The notes below the pieces were generated by a model that worked only from the letters and a program-made list of their open reading frames with translations, did no database searches and had not been told where the DNA came from. From contig JAGFVZ010000009.1 of NCBI GenBank assembly GCA_017640265.1, forward strand, positions 1 through 22,447: a DNA stretch of 22,447 bases. Direction: 5' to 3'. The translations under genes and the position numbers were made by a program. Below, piece after piece: positions 20,589-22,447 of this stretch (position 1 is the stretch's first letter; each line of letters starts with the position of its first letter). The DNA is from Anoxypelagibacter denitrificans. Lineage in GTDB: Bacteria; Pseudomonadota; Alphaproteobacteria; Pelagibacterales; Pelagibacteraceae.

Positions 20589-21919
20589 TGAAGAACAAAT
20601 ATTTTGGAACAGACGGAATTCGAGGAACTGTTAACAAAGGAAACATTACTGGAGAAAAATTTTTTAAATTTGGTTTGGCATCTGGTACATATTTTAAAAA
20701 TCAAAAAAAATCCAAACAAATTGCAATCATAGCCAAAGATACAAGGTTATCTGGATATACTTTAGAGCCCGCACTGGTATCAGGCTTGGTATCAGGCGGA
20801 ATGCATGTTTTCACATTAGGGCCTTTGCCAACCAATGGACTTGCTATGCTAACAAAGTCAATGAAGGCAAATATGGGTATTATGATTACAGCATCTCATA
20901 ATCCCTATTGTGATAACGGTCTAAAATTATTTGGCCCAGATGGTATGAAATTATCGGATCAAATAGAAAAAAAAATTGAAAAGCTAATAGATGCTAGAAA
21001 TACAAAACAACTTACAAATCCAAAATTATTAGGAAGAGTCAAAAGACTAGAAGATGGTAATGAAAAGTATATTGAAATATTAAAAAAAAATTTTCCGAAT
21101 AATTTTCATTTAAGAGGAATCAAGATAGTTCTAGATTGTGCCAATGGAGCAGGTTATAAATCTGCTCCTAAACTACTAGAAGAGCTTGGAGCAAAAGTTA
21201 TATCTATTGGGATAAAACCTAATGGTTTAAATATTAATGACAAATGTGGATCTACTTATCCATCTAAAATTCAATCAGCTGTAAGAAGATTCAAAGCTCA
21301 CGTCGGCATTTCTTTCGATGGAGATGCAGACAGAATTATTATGTGCGATGAAAAAAGTAAGATCGTGGATGGAGATCAAATTATTGCCATGCTTGCTCGT
21401 AGATGGAAATTAAAAAAAATTTTAAAAGGGGGCGTAGTTGGAACCTTAATGTCAAATTATGGATTAGAAAATTTTTTAAGAAAAGAAAAAATTAGGTTTT
21501 TTAGATCTGAAGTGGGAGATAGATATGTTAAGGAGAAAATGAGAAAATTCAATTTTAATTTAGGAGGAGAGCAATCTGGTCATATAATTCTTGGAAAATT
21601 TGCAACAACTGGTGATGGCCTACTTGTTGCATTAGAGGTTTTATTTTCACTGAGAAAAGGAAAAAAAGCAAGCGAATTACTCAATGTCTTTTTACCTGTG
21701 CCGCAAATACTAGAAAATGTAACTGTAAAAGATAAAAATATAATTGATGAACCTAAATGTAAAAATGCAATTAAAAAGGCAAACAAACTTATGAAGAACA
21801 AGGGAAGGCTGTTAATAAGGAAATCGGGTACAGAGCCAAAAATAAGAATAATGGGCGAGTCATATGATAAAAATTTAATTTTAAAATGTATAAAAATAAT
21901 TAGAAGATCAATAAAATAA
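20588..21919 (+). CDS. glmM: Phosphoglucosamine mutase
   Basis: GlmM converts glucosamine-6-phosphate to glucosamine-1-phosphate for UDP-GlcNAc, feeding peptidoglycan and lipid A synthesis. The 443-residue protein is standard length. The phospho-serine loop is TASHNP (101-106, Ser103), the Mg2+ loop is DGDADR (244-249), the sugar-binding loop is GGEQSGH (326-332), and the phosphate-binding site is RKSGTEPKIR (411-420). The N-terminal KYFGTDGIRG matches GlmM rather than other phosphohexomutases. It overlaps folP by one base (TAATG). Confidence 0.98.
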   Translation: MKNKYFGTDGIRGTVNKGNITGEKFFKFGLASGTYFKNQKKSKQIAIIAKDTRLSGYTLEPALVSGLVSGGMHVFTLGPLPTNGLAMLTKSMKANMGIMITASHNPYCDNGLKLFGPDGMKLSDQIEKKIEKLIDARNTKQLTNPKLLGRVKRLEDGNEKYIEILKKNFPNNFHLRGIKIVLDCANGAGYKSAPKLLEELGAKVISIGIKPNGLNINDKCGSTYPSKIQSAVRRFKAHVGISFDGDADRIIMCDEKSKIVDGDQIIAMLARRWKLKKILKGGVVGTLMSNYGLENFLRKEKIRFFRSEVGDRYVKEKMRKFNFNLGGEQSGHIILGKFATTGDGLLVALEVLFSLRKGKKASELLNVFLPVPQILENVTVKDKNIIDEPKCKNAIKKANKLMKNKGRLLIRKSGTEPKIRIMGESYDKNLILKCIKIIRRSIK

Positions 21920-21920
21920 A

Positions 21921-22447
21921 TTGAAACCCAAATCTAAAATTTTAATAATTGCAGGATCCGATTCTTCTGGAGGAGCAGGAATTCAGGCTGATATTAAAAC
22001 AGTTACTTCCCTAGGCGCTTATGCTATGACCGCTATTACTGCTCTTACTACACAAAATACAACAGGAGTGAGCTCTATTATTCCTATTCATCCAAAGGAA
22101 ATAGCAAAACAAATTTTATTTACATCCGAGGACATCAAACCTGATGCTGTAAAAATTGGAATGCTCCATTCTTCTGGTGTAATTCTATCTGTTGTAAACG
22201 CTTTGAGAAAAATTAAAACTTTCAAGGTTATTCTAGATCCTGTCATGGTTGCCAAAGGCGGCGCTAGATTAATAAATCGAAAAGCAATTCAAACGTTAAA
22301 AGAAAAACTGATCAAGAAAGTTTATTTAATAACACCCAACATTCCCGAAACCGAGCTTTTAACAAAGATAAAAATTAGAAATCTAGAAGATATGATTTAT
22401 GCTGCCAATATTTTGCTTAAATTGGGAGCTAAAAATGTTTTAGTGAA
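21921..22447 (+). CDS. thiD: Hydroxymethylpyrimidine/phosphomethylpyrimidine kinase (partial, 3' end outside window)
   Basis: ThiD phosphorylates HMP and HMP-phosphate to the pyrophosphate used by ThiE. The frame runs open to the window edge (175 codons visible). The N-terminus KILIIAGSDSSGGAGIQAD (6-24) is the ribokinase-family HMP-binding signature, followed by GAYAMTAITALTTQNT, KIGML, LDPVMVAKGG and ITPNIPE. The start is TTG, one base after the glmM stop; the next in-frame ATG lies inside conserved sequence. The catalytic Cys and the anion-hole region are beyond the window. Along with thiE it indicates at least salvage synthesis of thiamine. Confidence 0.95.
   Translation, partial: MKPKSKILIIAGSDSSGGAGIQADIKTVTSLGAYAMTAITALTTQNTTGVSSIIPIHPKEIAKQILFTSEDIKPDAVKIGMLHSSGVILSVVNALRKIKTFKVILDPVMVAKGGARLINRKAIQTLKEKLIKKVYLITPNIPETELLTKIKIRNLEDMIYAANILLKLGAKNVLV

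Overview
The window is core chromosome from a very AT-rich, streamlined alphaproteobacterium. Pelagibacterales (SAR11) is the best guess. The reasons are the low GC visible throughout, intergenic gaps that are mostly under 60 bases with many overlapping start/stop codons, Lys/Ile/Asn-rich proteins, the alphaproteobacterial regulator TrcR (DUF1013), a Cys-free bL31, and the gene orders zapA / 5-FCL / ymdB / yebC / ruvC / tolQRAB-pal-cpoB-tilS-ftsH-folP-glmM. The placement is inferred from gene content and has not been tested against a database. Other streamlined lineages such as the HIMB59 type are possible.

Minus-strand block (about 25-8135). Read in its own direction it runs tkt, pgk, class I fba, thiE, efp, suhB-type phosphatase, rpmE, trcR, purE, then a 60-base gap, then rpsU, a cold-shock protein and initiator tRNA-fMet. 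The first nine genes are separated by -14 to +43 bases and look like one operon. It joins lower glycolysis/gluconeogenesis and the pentose-phosphate shunt to thiamine synthesis (transketolase needs TPP), translation (EF-P, L31) and purine synthesis. The rpsU-csp-tRNA-fMet group is a compact set concerned with translation initiation.

Divergent point (8136-8198). A 63-base AT-rich spacer separates tkt from the rightward block.

Plus-strand block (8199-22447). It starts with a coiled-coil protein (ZauP candidate) and ZapA, which act at the Z-ring. It continues with 5-formyl-THF cyclo-ligase, a YmdB-type phosphodiesterase, YebC and a RuvC-like nuclease. Next comes the complete Tol-Pal envelope constriction machine (tolQ, tolR, tolA, tolB, pal), a strong intrinsic terminator, then cpoB and tilS. 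After a 114-base promoter-bearing gap come ftsH, folP, glmM and the start of thiD, which is cut by the window end.

No stretch over 300 bases lacks a gene. I saw no mobile element, CRISPR array, prophage or defence system. The points most worth a second look are an apparent AUU start codon on rpsU, a relaxed 3-GC anticodon stem in the initiator tRNA, a phage/pox-like RuvC at the ruvC locus with ruvA and ruvB absent, and a heat-shock-type promoter that may make ftsH mRNA leaderless.
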